The notes under the pieces were generated by a model that was given only the letters and a program-made list of their open reading frames with translations, ran no database searches and had not been told where the DNA came from. Made by a program: the position numbers and the translations under genes. A stretch of DNA of 37,551 nucleotides, taken from contig NZ_AXWV01000042.1 of assembly GCF_000482845.1 (NCBI RefSeq), positions 1-37,551 on the forward strand. The letters run 5' to 3'. The DNA is from Anaerobiospirillum succiniciproducens DSM 6400. GTDB taxonomy: Bacteria; Pseudomonadota; Gammaproteobacteria; Enterobacterales; Succinivibrionaceae. Positions 16,352-25,916 of the stretch are shown here, in pieces. The first letter of the stretch is position 1. Every line of letters begins with the position of its first letter.

Positions 16352-16375
16352 GCGATCACTTTAAAGATCAAAAAT

Positions 16376-16398
16376 AAGAGCGCCATTGGCGCTCTTTT
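16376..16398 (+). terminator. Intrinsic terminator between nifU and nifS
   Basis: AAGAGCGCC (16376-16384), ATT loop, GGCGCTCTT (16388-16396), running into TTTT. The strong stem implies that nifU and nifS are largely separate transcripts, or that read-through sets their ratio. Confidence 0.85.
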
Positions 16399-16611
16399 CC
16401 CGTAACAAGCTTCATTTATCAAACGTTGGCATACTTGTTTAGTTCACTTTGATAAACCAAGCTATAACAAACGCTAAGCTTGTTGCAGGGGCAAATCTTG
16501 GCATGTGCACGATCCAAGAAATTAGGGTTATCAGTGCTCAAAAGAAAGGATTTAAATCTGTATTTATTGCCAAGAAACAGTTTTTAGCTCGTAACATTGC
16601 AGGATTGCAGA

Positions 16612-17859
16612 ATGGATACCAAGAACATGGGCGCAGGTAACGGCATTTACCTGGATAACAATGCCACTACAATGATCGATCCTAAAGTAGTTGAGGCCAT
16701 GATGCCTTACTTCACTACTTACTACGGTAACCCTTCATCTCAGCACGGCTTTGGTGTTCCAGTAGAGAAGGCTATTGAGCGTGCTCGCGAGCAGGTTGCT
16801 GATCTTATCGGTGCTGAGCATCCAGATGAGATCATCTTCACCTCCTGCGCATCTGAGTCTGATAACGCCGCTTTATGGACTTCTTTATGGACTCAGAAGA
16901 ACAAGGACGAGATCGTTACTACTAAGCTTGAGCACCCAGCTATCATTGATACCTGCTCATTCTTAGAGGCTCGTGGTGTTAAGGTTAAGTACCTCTCAGC
17001 TGATTCAAAGGGCGACCTCAACGCAGATGAGTTTGCTTCTTTACTGACTGATAAGACCGCTTTAGCCTCCATCATGTGGGCTAACAACGAGACTGGTAAC
17101 ATCTACGATATTCCTACCTTATCTCAGATCGCCGCTGAAAGAGGTATCGTATTCCACTCTGACGCTGTTCAGGCTGTGGGTAAGATCCCAGTAGACGTGA
17201 AGAACACTGCTGTTCGCATGCTCTCATTCTCAGGCCACAAGCTCCACGCTCCTAAGGGCATTGGTGCTTTATACGTACGTCGTGGTACTCGTTTCTTACC
17301 TTACTTACATGGTGGTCACCAAGAGCGTGGTCGTCGTGCAGGTACTGAGAACGTTCCATACATCGTAGGTTTAGGCGTTGCTTGTGAGCTGGCAAAGGCT
17401 CACTTAAACGAGCTCGACACTCGTGTAAGAGCACTGCGTGATAAGCTTGAGCAGGGCATTGTTGCAACTGTTCCTGAAGTTATCGTTATGGGTGATAGCA
17501 CTCACCGTACTCCAAACACCGTTAACATCGGCTTTAAGTTTGTTGAGGGTGAGGCAATCTTACTCATGCTTAACGAGTACGGCATTGCAGCTTCTTCTGG
17601 TTCTGCTTGCTCCTCTGAGAGCCTTGAGCCTTCACACGTTATGCAGGCTATGGGTATCCCATTCTCTGCAGCACACGGCACCATCCGTTTCTCCTTATCT
17701 CGCTTCACCACTGAAGCTGAGATCGATAAGACTCTGGAAGTTCTGCCTAGCATCATTGAGCGTCTGCGTCAGATGTCTCCATATTGGAACCTCAATAAGC
17801 CAAAGGTTAAGAACATCGATCACGAGTTCGATCCAGACTCTCAGGAGCGTCGTGCTTAA
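16612..17859 (+). CDS. nifS: Cysteine desulfurase NifS
   Basis: PLP enzyme that takes sulfur from L-cysteine and passes it as persulfide to NifU. With the start used here it has 415 residues. The PLP lysine is Lys210 (SFSGHKLHAPKG), and the persulfide cysteine is Cys333 in SSGSACSSESLEPSH, the short-loop group I form. I chose ATG 16612, with AGGA seven bases upstream, over the in-frame TTG at 16597. The C-terminus runs past the usual NifS end with a charged tail (KVKNIDHEFDPDSQERRA). The gene lies 260 bp after nifU with a terminator between them. The ribosome-friendly codon use of nifU and nifS suggests high expression. Confidence 0.95.
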   Translation: MDTKNMGAGNGIYLDNNATTMIDPKVVEAMMPYFTTYYGNPSSQHGFGVPVEKAIERAREQVADLIGAEHPDEIIFTSCASESDNAALWTSLWTQKNKDEIVTTKLEHPAIIDTCSFLEARGVKVKYLSADSKGDLNADEFASLLTDKTALASIMWANNETGNIYDIPTLSQIAAERGIVFHSDAVQAVGKIPVDVKNTAVRMLSFSGHKLHAPKGIGALYVRRGTRFLPYLHGGHQERGRRAGTENVPYIVGLGVACELAKAHLNELDTRVRALRDKLEQGIVATVPEVIVMGDSTHRTPNTVNIGFKFVEGEAILLMLNEYGIAASSGSACSSESLEPSHVMQAMGIPFSAAHGTIRFSLSRFTTEAEIDKTLEVLPSIIERLRQMSPYWNLNKPKVKNIDHEFDPDSQERRA

Positions 17860-17932
17860 TAGCAGCAACGCTACTAAAGTGCTAACCAATCTACTGTGTT
17901 AGTCACTAACAGAGTTACTAATCTTTATGCTT

Positions 17933-17985
17933 AAAAGACCGTAAGTTTGCTATAGAGTTACCTCTAGCCACTTGCGGTCTTTTTG
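17933..17985 (+). terminator. Intrinsic terminator of nifS
   Basis: AAAAGACCGTAAGT pairs (one G-U) with ACTTGCGGTCTTTT, with an inner stem (GCTA..AGAG with CTCTAGC) inside the loop, and then a T-run. Confidence 0.85.
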
Positions 17986-18060
17986 TATGTGCAAGATCTA
18001 AAGCAAAGCAAGCAAACAAAACCATCAAGCTAAAGATAAAAGCCCATCATCTCATAGCCC

Positions 18061-18254
18061 AAAAGATCAGAGCTACCGCGCGTCATCTCATAGCCTAAAA
18101 GATCAGAGGCATCATCCGTCAAGTACAACTAAAAAGATCAGAGGCACCATCCGCCACATACAACTAAAAAGATCAGAGTCCATCCGCTACATACAATTAA
18201 AAAGATCAGGGTTACATTCATGCCATCTGATGACTAAAAGATCAGAGCAAATGC
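18061..18254. repeat. Tandem array, about 6 copies of a 33-36 bp unit
   Basis: Units open with AAAAGATCAGAG or AAAAGATCAGGG at 18061, 18097, 18132, 18167, 18200 and 18236. Copies 2-4 also share CATCCG and TACAACTA-like ends; the outer copies are more diverged. The array lies beyond the nifS terminator. Confidence 0.88.
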
Positions 18255-18840
18255 CAGCGTATTACACATCAAATCTTGGTTAAAGAGGCCTTTGTAATTG
18301 ATAGTGCGCCTAGCTCACAGCCAGTGCATTTTCATTAGAAGATGTCTTAAGTGGCTTTGTCTGTGTTGCAATCTGCATGCTTTGCGCTATGCACGAATCC
18401 ATATTGAGCGAATTTTTGTGTAGGCGTGTGGAGAGAACAATTGCTCTTGTCAATGCTGAAAGGCTGTGTGAAATCTGTGTCAGATCCATCTATCAATGCA
18501 AGCGCAATTTTTGAGAAGTTGCACCACTCTGGATGGTTTTTAGGCCATTGTGATATGTATCCCATAATTGAACAATGCCAATTCTTACTAAGAACTAGAC
18601 AATTTTTGTGAAGTGTTTTGTTGAGTTTGCATTACACATTTTGTCTAGTTATTGCAAGAGCACGATATGTCAAACCGCATGCATAAGGGTCTTATGAATC
18701 TGTTATAGCAGTAGTATGACAAGTGAAAAGCTTAAAAATTGATGGTTGTAAAGCCTAGAGATTTCTGCAACTGATGGTGCTTTGTTAGCTATGTTTAATC
18801 CGTATTATTAGACATAACACTAAAAGAATTTAAGAATCGC
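18255..18840. other. Gap with no supported gene; possible relic
   Basis: Overlapping open frames exist on both strands at 18347-18611 (72 and 61 codons). Neither has a convincing ribosome binding site or a motif I recognise. They could be remains of a decayed gene, but I do not call one. Confidence 0.35.
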
Positions 18841-18869
18841 TTTGAAATCTAAGAGAATCCTTATATAAT
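18841..18869 (+). promoter_or_regulatory. Predicted promoter of the orphan transcript at 18876
   Basis: TTTGAA (18841-18846), a 17-bp spacer and a perfect -10 TATAAT (18864-18869). Confidence 0.6.
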
Positions 18870-18875
18870 GGCTGC

Positions 18876-18947
18876 ATAAGCATGTGAGATGATAGAGCGA
18901 CTACCTGTCATACGATTTGGTTGAATAAGTCGCTCTATCCTTTTTTT
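18876..18947 (+). ncRNA. Candidate small RNA of about 72 nt
   Basis: The transcript would start about 7 bp after the TATAAT and end at a strong terminator: GATAGAGCGACT (18891-18902) pairs exactly with AGTCGCTCTATC (18928-18939) and is followed by C and seven T. The 25-nt loop (18903-18927) is long for a terminator and could be the pairing region. No gene precedes the terminator for 1 kb, so it is not a gene end. Hfq-dependent small RNAs commonly end in such a stem and T-run. Confidence 0.55.
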
Positions 18948-19688
18948 GCTCCAATAGCTGTATCTATGAATAAAGCTCCCCTCAAAGATTATGTTTTTAT
19001 AGAGCTGTTCTTGCACTATTTAGAAACAAATCTACTCACTCCTAAATACATATAATCCATCCCTGACTGATTTTGCGCTCTAAACATAACCATCCTTAAA
19101 CAACAAGCTAGCGCTAATTACATAGTCTTACTTAATCTTAAATTGCTCTTAAGTTATGTCCCATTTTGGTTAGTTCTTAAGTTTCAATTATTATTGAAAA
19201 AGCTGTGATCTTGCCTAAATAGTTTGCCTGCAGCTTTTATAAATACTCAGCAAAGTGAATACTTAGACCTAATACTCATACATTGCTAAGCCTAGTTCTG
19301 GTCACGGACGCTATCCTAAGTTGCAGCTAAGCAATGTTCTGCATTTGTGGGGCGATTAAAATTAAGCTTTTCTAAAGCTCTAAGATCGCAATTGCATCTC
19401 AATTGCTCTGATGGGGTCTAATAGACAGCAACGTTTGACTAAGCTATCTGTGATGTTGTTTTGTTGAAGACATGAAGACACTAGATCTTTTGAGAGTGGA
19501 GATGGGCTGAACTTATGCGCCGATCTCTACGTTTATCTGTATGCACATGTGTGCTGCAGCATAAGATCATGCGCACTGTTTGACTGCATCAATTCAAGAT
19601 AAAGTCATTCTAGGTTAAACTAAATTTATGCAAGCAAAGGCTAAAGCTTTGTAGCTTGTTGGTTTTAACTTAGGAGCTTCGTGAAAGT
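18948..19688. other. Long leader/gap upstream of aroA
   Basis: AT-rich, with no supported gene and no clear repeat. CATTGCT near 19280 and AGCAATG near 19331 could pair at a distance. I could not place a convincing aroA promoter. Confidence 0.35.
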
Positions 19689-21167
19689 ATGAGTGCAAGT
19701 CTGACTTTAGATAAGATCACTAAAGTGTCTGGTGAGGTAAAGCTAATTGGTTCTAAGAGTCTGACTAATCGTGCTTTACTGTTAGCTGCCTTAAGTGAAG
19801 GTACTACTAAACTTACTAATATTCTGCGCTCTGATGACTCCGAGGTTATGATTGCTGCGTTAAAGCGTCTGGGTGTGCAGATTCAAGAAGACGAATCAGA
19901 TAATACCTCTCTTAGTGTTACTGGCTTGGGTGGTTTGTTTATTAACGAGAATGAAGAGGTTATAGAGCTCTTCCTTGGTAATGCTGGCACAGCGATGCGA
20001 CCTTTATGTGCTGCATTAGCTTTGAGTGACGGTTGTTACAAGCTCAATGGTGAGCCTCGTATGTATGAACGTCCAATCGGAGTTTTAGTAGATGCTTTAC
20101 GAGCTTTAGGCGCTCATATTGAATATCTTGGCAATGAGGGCTATCCACCGCTTTTAATTAAAGGCCTATGTCAGGTACTGCGTGAGCATAAGTCTGGCAT
20201 TGGATCCTTTGTCTCATCGATGTCCTTTGGGGCTGCAGCTGCAGTTGGTTCTCCAAAGATATTCCCATACAAGGCTAAGTTTGCTGCCGAGCTCAGCGGA
20301 TCAAGTGACTTTATATCTCGTCTCGATCTGCCATGTGAAGTAGCTAAGTTAGAGGTAGCAGGAAATACCTCGTCACAGTTCATTTCTGCTTTATTAATGA
20401 CTGGTAGTCTCATTGGCCGCAAGTTAGTGCTTGAGGTTAAGGGTGAACTTATTTCCAAGCCTTATGTAAACTTAACCTGTGAGCTCTTAAAGCGCTTTGG
20501 TGTTCTAGTTAAGAATAATGATTACCAATCCTTTGAAGTTTGTCCGCAGCATTTACAATCACCAGGCTCTTATTTAGTGGAAGGTGATGCAAGCGGTGCT
20601 ACTTACTTCTTAGCAGCAGCTGCCATTGCAGGTGAGGTAAAAGTAACTGGTTTTGGTAGCGATTCGATTCAAGGTGATGCGCTCTTTGTTGATGTTCTCA
20701 AGGACATGGGAGCGATCGTAGAAAAGGGATCTGACTACATCAAGGTAAGCTCTTCAGGTAAGTTACGTGGAGTCGATATCGATATGAATGATATGCCTGA
20801 TGCAGCCATGACCTTAGTGCCAATGGCCATGTTCACCTCAAGCCCAATCATCATTCGCAATATCGAAAGCTGGCGAGTCAAAGAAACCGACCGTATCGCG
20901 GCTATGGCCAATGAAATGCGCAAGTTAGGTTGCGATGTTTATGAGGGGCGTGACTTTATCAAGATCGATGCAAATGTACCAAATGTACAAAAAGTAAAAG
21001 AGGCAGGTACTCTTATCGATTTTGATACTTACAACGATCACCGTATGGCTATGTGCATGTCACTCATTGCATTAGATCGCACTGTAGTCATCAACGATCC
21101 TGATTGCTGCAAGAAGACCTTCCCAGACTATTTTGAGCGTCTAGCCTCAGTCTCTATTCACGACTAA
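19689..21167 (+). CDS. aroA: EPSP synthase (3-phosphoshikimate 1-carboxyvinyltransferase) with an internal insertion
   Basis: Sixth step of the shikimate pathway: phosphoenolpyruvate plus shikimate-3-phosphate gives EPSP. The 492 residues align closely with E. coli AroA (427), for example LFLGNAGTAMRPL (94-106), GSKSLTNRALLLAAL (21-35), SWRVKETDR and YNDHRMAMC. The sequence is class I, with the unmodified glycine in the LGNAGTAMRP loop. The extra length is mostly one block, about residues 161-216, between YPPLLIKG and LEVAGNTSSQF; E. coli has only a few residues there. AGGAG lies 12 bases before the ATG. The gene is not next to serC or cmk, its usual neighbours. Confidence 0.96.
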   Translation: MSASLTLDKITKVSGEVKLIGSKSLTNRALLLAALSEGTTKLTNILRSDDSEVMIAALKRLGVQIQEDESDNTSLSVTGLGGLFINENEEVIELFLGNAGTAMRPLCAALALSDGCYKLNGEPRMYERPIGVLVDALRALGAHIEYLGNEGYPPLLIKGLCQVLREHKSGIGSFVSSMSFGAAAAVGSPKIFPYKAKFAAELSGSSDFISRLDLPCEVAKLEVAGNTSSQFISALLMTGSLIGRKLVLEVKGELISKPYVNLTCELLKRFGVLVKNNDYQSFEVCPQHLQSPGSYLVEGDASGATYFLAAAAIAGEVKVTGFGSDSIQGDALFVDVLKDMGAIVEKGSDYIKVSSSGKLRGVDIDMNDMPDAAMTLVPMAMFTSSPIIIRNIESWRVKETDRIAAMANEMRKLGCDVYEGRDFIKIDANVPNVQKVKEAGTLIDFDTYNDHRMAMCMSLIALDRTVVINDPDCCKKTFPDYFERLASVSIHD

Positions 21168-21176
21168 ATCAAAGCA

Positions 21177-21254
21177 GAGCAAATCTTAGCCAAGCTGAGC
21201 CAAGGTGTTAAAGCTGAGCAAAGGCTAGCAATGGCGAGCAAAGCTGAGCAAAAC
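21177..21254. repeat. Degenerate short tandem array after aroA, about 20-bp (10-bp sub-unit) period
   Basis: GAGCAAA or GAGCCAA recurs at 21177, 21197, 21216, 21236 and 21246, with AAGCT before most copies. It starts within 10 bp of the aroA stop and is more diverged than the other arrays. Confidence 0.6.
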
Positions 21255-21269
21255 AACTTCACCCTCAAG

Positions 21270-21311
21270 AAGCAGTACCTCAACCGTTCTTAGGCTTTTA
21301 AGGTACTGCTT
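21270..21311 (+). terminator. Perfect 11-bp stem downstream of aroA
   Basis: AAGCAGTACCT (21270-21280) and AGGTACTGCTT (21301-21311) with a 20-nt loop containing TTCTTAGGCTTTTA. The T-run after the stem is poor, so this is a likely but imperfect terminator. Confidence 0.55.
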
Positions 21312-21588
21312 ATTCGCCATTGCCTTAGCCAAACCATCACCACTATCGCGACTCGAACCTCAAGCATCGCTCCTTTAACTTCACCGCAGCAACTAAGCTA
21401 CAATCTAGACAAAAGGTGGCTCGTAAGACAGTGGCATGGCATCTTTTGAGTCTTGCAGCTAACCTCAACAATATTGCTCTACAGTCGCGCTCATGAAATT
21501 TTCAGACAAGCAAAAACCATAAGAGCTTATCGTTTTGATCTGCTTTGCTTAGTTGGGGGTGTTAGGTTTAATTTGCAGACGACATTAA

Positions 21589-21600
21589 CTTGTATACAAG
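21589..21600. promoter_or_regulatory. 12-bp palindrome matching the GntR/FadR-type half-site pattern
   Basis: CTTGTATACAAG fits TNGTNNACNA, the core recognised by many FadR-subfamily GntR regulators. It is 270 bp upstream of putP. No GntR gene is in the window, and such short palindromes can occur by chance. Confidence 0.35.
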
Positions 21601-21713
21601 GCAAAAATTGCGGCTTTGTGGTGGTTGAGTAGCTGCGCATTTATGATGCAAATTGGCAGGTTAGTGTGGGTGTTTTAGGTTTTTTGCACACTAATTGTGA
21701 ATGATTAAGGGAA

Positions 21714-21748
21714 TTGACAAGCATATCGAGGTCAAATTTTGCTATCAT
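21714..21748 (+). promoter_or_regulatory. Possible putP promoter region
   Basis: An extended -10-like TGCTATCAT (21740-21748) lies 122 bp before putP. TTGACA (21714-21719) is 23 bp upstream of the -10, too far for a standard -35. It forms a dyad with GTCAA at 21731-21735, which would sit over the -35 region. Confidence 0.4.
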
Positions 21749-21870
21749 TAGGAGCTTTTGCGATTTATAAGCTCAAATAATGCTGTTAAGTTGCATAGTG
21801 TTGGGTGTCTGTTTTTTCTACAGATTTGGGGTCAACGTAATCAAGGTGAGCTAAGCTCGTAGCAGATTTC

Positions 21871-23349
21871 ATGTTCAGTACTACCACCACGTTCATTGTT
21901 TACATCCTCTGCATGCTGATTATTGGCATTGCCGCTGCGCGAATGACTAATTCGCTCAACGACTATGTATTAGGCGGCAGAAGTCTCGGTCGATTTGTTA
22001 CAGCCCTGTCAGCAGGTGCTTCGGATATGTCAGGTTGGTTACTTATGGGCCTGCCCGGAGCGTTATTCTTATCAGGCTTGTCTGAGGCATGGATTGCAAT
22101 CGGTTTGACTGTGGGCTCATGGTGTAACTGGAAGTTCGTGGCAGCTCGTTTACGTTCATTTACCGCCAATGCATCCGACGCTTTGACCTTACCTGATTAT
22201 TTAGCTGCACGTTTTAATGATCGTCTGCGTATCAGCTCTGTGATTGCGGCTTTAATCATTCTGATCTTCTTTGTGGTTTACTGTGCCTCAGGCATGGTTT
22301 CTGGTGCTCGTTTGTTTGAACAGACCTTTGGCATGGACTACCACAATGCTCTGTTAATCGGTGCAGTTTCAACCATCTTCTATGTATTCATTGGTGGCTT
22401 CTTAGCAGTTAGCTGGACTGATACTGTACAGGCAAGTCTCATGATCTTTGCACTGCTCTTAACTCCAATGGTTATGATCATGGATTGCGGTGGCTTAGAG
22501 GCTGCAAATGCTCTGATCGCTCAGAAAGACGCAAGCATGGATGACTTTCTTGAGGGCATGACCTTCATTGGCTTCATCTCATTAGTTGGTTGGGGCCTAG
22601 GTTACTTAGGTCAGCCACACATCTTAGTGCGTTTTATGGCTGCAGGATCCGTACGTGGTATGGGCGATGCTCGTCGTATCTCCATTACTTGGATGGCATT
22701 ATGTCTCATCGGCGCTGTGCTCATTGGCTACTACGGTGTAGCTTTCTCCATGAGACATCCTGAGGTAAGCATTAACAATCCTGAGCAGATCTTCATCATC
22801 GTAACTCAGACTCTGTTTACTCCTTGGATCGCCGGTATTCTGCTGTCAGCCATTTTAGCTGCCATTATGTCTACCCTTTCATGCCAGCTCTTAGTTGCAT
22901 CTACCACCTTAACTGCAGACTTCTATCGTCGTTGGTTACGCCCAAAGGCTTCTCAAAGAGAGTTAGTCTGGTGTGGTCGTTTCATGCTGCTGTTAGTTGC
23001 TGTGATCGCTTACTGCTTAGCCTTAGATCCAAACTCTGGCGTGCTGCGCTTAGTTGCTTATGCCTGGGCAGGTTTTGGTGCTGCATTCGGCCCTTGTGTG
23101 CTCATCTCAGTATTCTGGTCTCGTATGACCTTAGCTGGTGCCATTAGTGGTATGGCTGTGGGTGCTATCACCGTTATCGTATGGGAAATCGGTGGCTTCT
23201 TAGGCCTGTACTCTTTAGTACCTGGCTTTATCTTCTCAGCTATTGCTATCTTTGTAGTCTCCTCACTGACTGCTAAGACCAATAAAGAGACAACTGAGCT
23301 CTTCAACGATTTAGAGCAAAAGTTCTGGGTTGAGGTTAAAGAGCACTAA
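21871..23349 (+). CDS. putP: Sodium/proline symporter
   Basis: Inner-membrane Na+:proline importer of the SSS family; 492 residues against 502 in E. coli PutP. Early segments match closely: NDYVLGGRSLGRFVTALSAGASDMSGWLLMG spans helices 1-2 and contains the sodium-binding Asp (SDMSGW) known from E. coli PutP. The GWGLGYLGQPHILVRFMA and ILLSAILAAIMSTLSCQLL segments are also typical of PutP. About 13 membrane helices are expected. The ribosome binding site is weak. No putA is nearby, so uptake may serve osmoprotection or biosynthesis rather than catabolism. A terminator follows 46 bp after the stop. Confidence 0.95.
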   Translation: MFSTTTTFIVYILCMLIIGIAAARMTNSLNDYVLGGRSLGRFVTALSAGASDMSGWLLMGLPGALFLSGLSEAWIAIGLTVGSWCNWKFVAARLRSFTANASDALTLPDYLAARFNDRLRISSVIAALIILIFFVVYCASGMVSGARLFEQTFGMDYHNALLIGAVSTIFYVFIGGFLAVSWTDTVQASLMIFALLLTPMVMIMDCGGLEAANALIAQKDASMDDFLEGMTFIGFISLVGWGLGYLGQPHILVRFMAAGSVRGMGDARRISITWMALCLIGAVLIGYYGVAFSMRHPEVSINNPEQIFIIVTQTLFTPWIAGILLSAILAAIMSTLSCQLLVASTTLTADFYRRWLRPKASQRELVWCGRFMLLLVAVIAYCLALDPNSGVLRLVAYAWAGFGAAFGPCVLISVFWSRMTLAGAISGMAVGAITVIVWEIGGFLGLYSLVPGFIFSAIAIFVVSSLTAKTNKETTELFNDLEQKFWVEVKEH

Positions 23350-23395
23350 TCTTTCCTTTTAAAAGCTAGACTAGCTTAACTAGACATTTCACAAG

Positions 23396-23434
23396 ACGGT
23401 TGCGGTACATAGTGCTGCAGCCGTTTTTGTTTTT
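23396..23434 (+). terminator. Intrinsic terminator of putP
   Basis: ACGGTTGC (23396-23403) pairs, with one G-U, with GCAGCCGT (23417-23424), followed by TTTTTGTTTTT. Confidence 0.85.
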
Positions 23435-23505
23435 AGAGCAAATTTTAAAAGATCATTGCCCCAACCAGCACATATATTCACGAACAGCAGCTCAGCATCG
23501 CAAAC

Positions 23506-23630
23506 CAAATGCAAACGCTGTAGCCGTCTAATGCAATTGCCGTGGGCAATCAAATGCAAAGGGCTTTAGCCGTCTAATGCAATGGCTGGGGGTACTCAAA
23601 TGCAAAGGGCTGTAGCCGTCTAATGAAAAG
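23506..23630. repeat. Tandem array, 3 copies of a 45-46 bp unit
   Basis: CAAATGCAAA starts units at 23506, 23551 and 23597. All share GCT(T/G)TAGCCGTCTAATG, and the first two continue with GCAAT. The array lies past the putP terminator. Confidence 0.88.
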
Positions 23631-24227
23631 ATCGATGGTTAGCTTAGAAGAAAGCATATGGCAAAGATGAGGACAGGCTTTTGTAAGAGCTAAGGATGAG
23701 GGCACTTACATTTACCAGGGCGCATGAATGGGCCAGTTTTTTTATTAAATGGTGTCAGTTAGCCATGTCTATTTGGACATTATTGGGGCGCTATGTGGAT
23801 AGTAATTTACGGATCAATGGTTAATTACATGAGAGGGCTCATACTTTGTCTAGAATGCTGATGCTATTACTAGTGATTAAGCTCATACTAGCGGCATATT
23901 CTTGATGGTACATATCTTAAATCATTGCGAGTTAAGGCTAACATTGAGCCTTAGGTTTAAGGTAAGAAAGGAATCGAGATAAGTTCAATGCGAGTAGGCT
24001 TGCCTTAGATTTTAATAAGCAAAGAATTTCGTGTATATTGTGCTTGCTCAATATGTTTTACATTCAAAACAATGGTTTTGGATGGCTTAAAAGCTCTAAA
24101 AAAACGTTGTTCCTATGCAAAAGTGACTAGTTTGACTAGATACAATTCTGCAAAGTCATTCATAATGTCAGACATTTGTATTCACTTTGTCTTGGGATGT
24201 GGTCAAGCTGTTTAGCAAGGAGATCAA
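23631..24227. other. Gap upstream of an unknown membrane protein gene
   Basis: No gene recognised. The sequence is AT-rich and probably holds the promoter of the next gene, but I could not fix the elements with confidence. Confidence 0.35.
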
Positions 24228-25916
24228 ATGCGAATAGCGTTATGGACGATTGTCCTTCTGATCAACTGCATCATATGGGGTATTGTGTTCTTAGAAGAAC
24301 TCATGCCATATGTATTTAAATCAGTAAACCATGACTCCTCCATCAATTTTGCCTTATTTGCCATCGCCACCATGGCATTTTGCTATGTGATCTACAGACT
24401 TTTACTTGCGAAAAGCAACAAAAAGCTCTCTACCATTAGTGCATGTGCATTACTCTTTGGTGCGAGTATAGGCGTAAAGCTATTAGACGATTTAAGCTCA
24501 GCTCTTGGTATTGTCTCTGGTGCCTTTATTGCCTTGATGATAGTGGTATTTGAACAAACCAGACTCTTAAGAAAGATCAAGGCTATTACCTTTACTTACG
24601 ACTTTAACCGCAATAACGATCAAGCCTTTAGCCAATATCAAACCGCTTTTAAAGAAGTCCTCTCATTAAGAAGTGCTCAGAACATTTACGTTAATGTCTA
24701 TGGGTATTTAGTCCGTCTTACAGATATGCCAATGATCAATGAGGGCTTTAAGCTCGTATTTGATCGTAAGTTCAATGCAGCGCAGGTCTTATGTAAGCAG
24801 ATTAATGAAGAATCTGCTAAGCGTGATCTTTCTGATCCTCTTGATCGTGACTTTATCTCTTTGCTGCAAGCCTTGGTCAATTGTGAGGGTTTGTTAACTA
24901 ACGAGCCAATGATGATCTTGCCATCAAGCATGCAAGGAGAAGTGAAGATTCAGCACATGGTATCTGATGCAGTTTCCGATACTCATTTAAATGTAGGCAC
25001 ATCACGTAAGTCAACTGATGCTCGTCACCTCTTAGCTGCCATGATTGGTGAGGCAACAAGAGCGGGCGTAAAGAATAACGCTAAGAGTGTGCAAGAGGAG
25101 TTTACCAATCGTAATAAAAAGCCTGAGCTGATGTATGCTCGTTTAGACGCTCACGGACTGTTATTGCTGAGCAAACAAGCTGTACAAATTAAGCCTGTTG
25201 TAATGCCTTTTGTGACTTTGTTTGTACTCTTTATCAGCTTAGTGGCACTGCTCTCTGAATCAGTAGTTAAGTTCTTTGTAGACTACTCAGGCGGAGCGGC
25301 CCGTACTACAACAATCTTGCAGGGCTATAACATGTGGATGCTCTGCTTCATAATTACTGTGGTGCTAGCTGTCATGCTGTGCTTTTTATACACCAGTAAG
25401 AAGAAGTACAAAGATTTATTCGATGGTGTCGATAACAGTAGTATCTCGGGATTGTTTATTATTGTCAGGGCTGTAGCATTCATTGTTGGCTTTGCCATTT
25501 TATTTATGCCAGCCAACCTCGTTAGCGATTACATCAATTTGCGTGAGGACATGGCTCAAATTTCCTCAGGCACTACTGAGTGTAAGATAGTTATGATCGC
25601 CTCAAAACGTACTCCAAGTTATGGCGAGGTTTTTATTCTTTCCCCGGCAGGTATTTTAGATAAAGTGAAAGTTGTAAGCCTGTCAGATCAAGACCATCCA
25701 ACTTTCAATATCTACGTCCCTCACTTCTTTAAGAGCCGCTTTCAAGAGGCTGACATCTATAACCACAACAGAAGCTTGAAGTACAACATGATCGTCAAGC
25801 CTCATTATAGACTCTGCTATACCTCTAATAACCGTACACTCGCACGCATTCAAAAGATGCAGCCACGTCGAGACAAATTACGTGAGACCGTAGCCCCAAA
25901 GCTTCGCCACCTCTAG
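24228..25916 (+). CDS. Unrecognised multi-pass membrane protein, 562 residues
   Basis: I do not recognise the family. Hydrophobic segments suggest seven membrane helices: about 4-21, 40-59, 67-84, 89-108, 321-342, 370-390 and 408-428. Between helices 4 and 5 is a hydrophilic region of about 210 residues (110-320), rich in charged residues and probably helical. After helix 7 a domain of about 130 residues (430-562) ends very basic (PRRDKLRETVAPKLRHL). No catalytic motif is apparent. The start has an excellent AAGGAG five bases upstream, so expression is likely. Its neighbour at 26599 is another unknown membrane protein on the same strand, but 680 bp separates them. Confidence 0.75.
   Translation: MRIALWTIVLLINCIIWGIVFLEELMPYVFKSVNHDSSINFALFAIATMAFCYVIYRLLLAKSNKKLSTISACALLFGASIGVKLLDDLSSALGIVSGAFIALMIVVFEQTRLLRKIKAITFTYDFNRNNDQAFSQYQTAFKEVLSLRSAQNIYVNVYGYLVRLTDMPMINEGFKLVFDRKFNAAQVLCKQINEESAKRDLSDPLDRDFISLLQALVNCEGLLTNEPMMILPSSMQGEVKIQHMVSDAVSDTHLNVGTSRKSTDARHLLAAMIGEATRAGVKNNAKSVQEEFTNRNKKPELMYARLDAHGLLLLSKQAVQIKPVVMPFVTLFVLFISLVALLSESVVKFFVDYSGGAARTTTILQGYNMWMLCFIITVVLAVMLCFLYTSKKKYKDLFDGVDNSSISGLFIIVRAVAFIVGFAILFMPANLVSDYINLREDMAQISSGTTECKIVMIASKRTPSYGEVFILSPAGILDKVKVVSLSDQDHPTFNIYVPHFFKSRFQEADIYNHNRSLKYNMIVKPHYRLCYTSNNRTLARIQKMQPRRDKLRETVAPKLRHL

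Noticed and set aside
17438-17902. 154-codon plus-strand frame within nifS
   Set aside because: It is a shadow frame of nifS, whose own frame carries all catalytic motifs.
18061-18254. Possible CRISPR array
   Set aside because: Units are directly adjacent and diverge along their whole length, with no constant repeat separated by unique spacers and no cas genes nearby. The same holds for the other arrays.
18347-18611. Overlapping frames on both strands, possible decayed transposase
   Set aside because: I could not identify a catalytic motif, terminal inverted repeats or a ribosome binding site.
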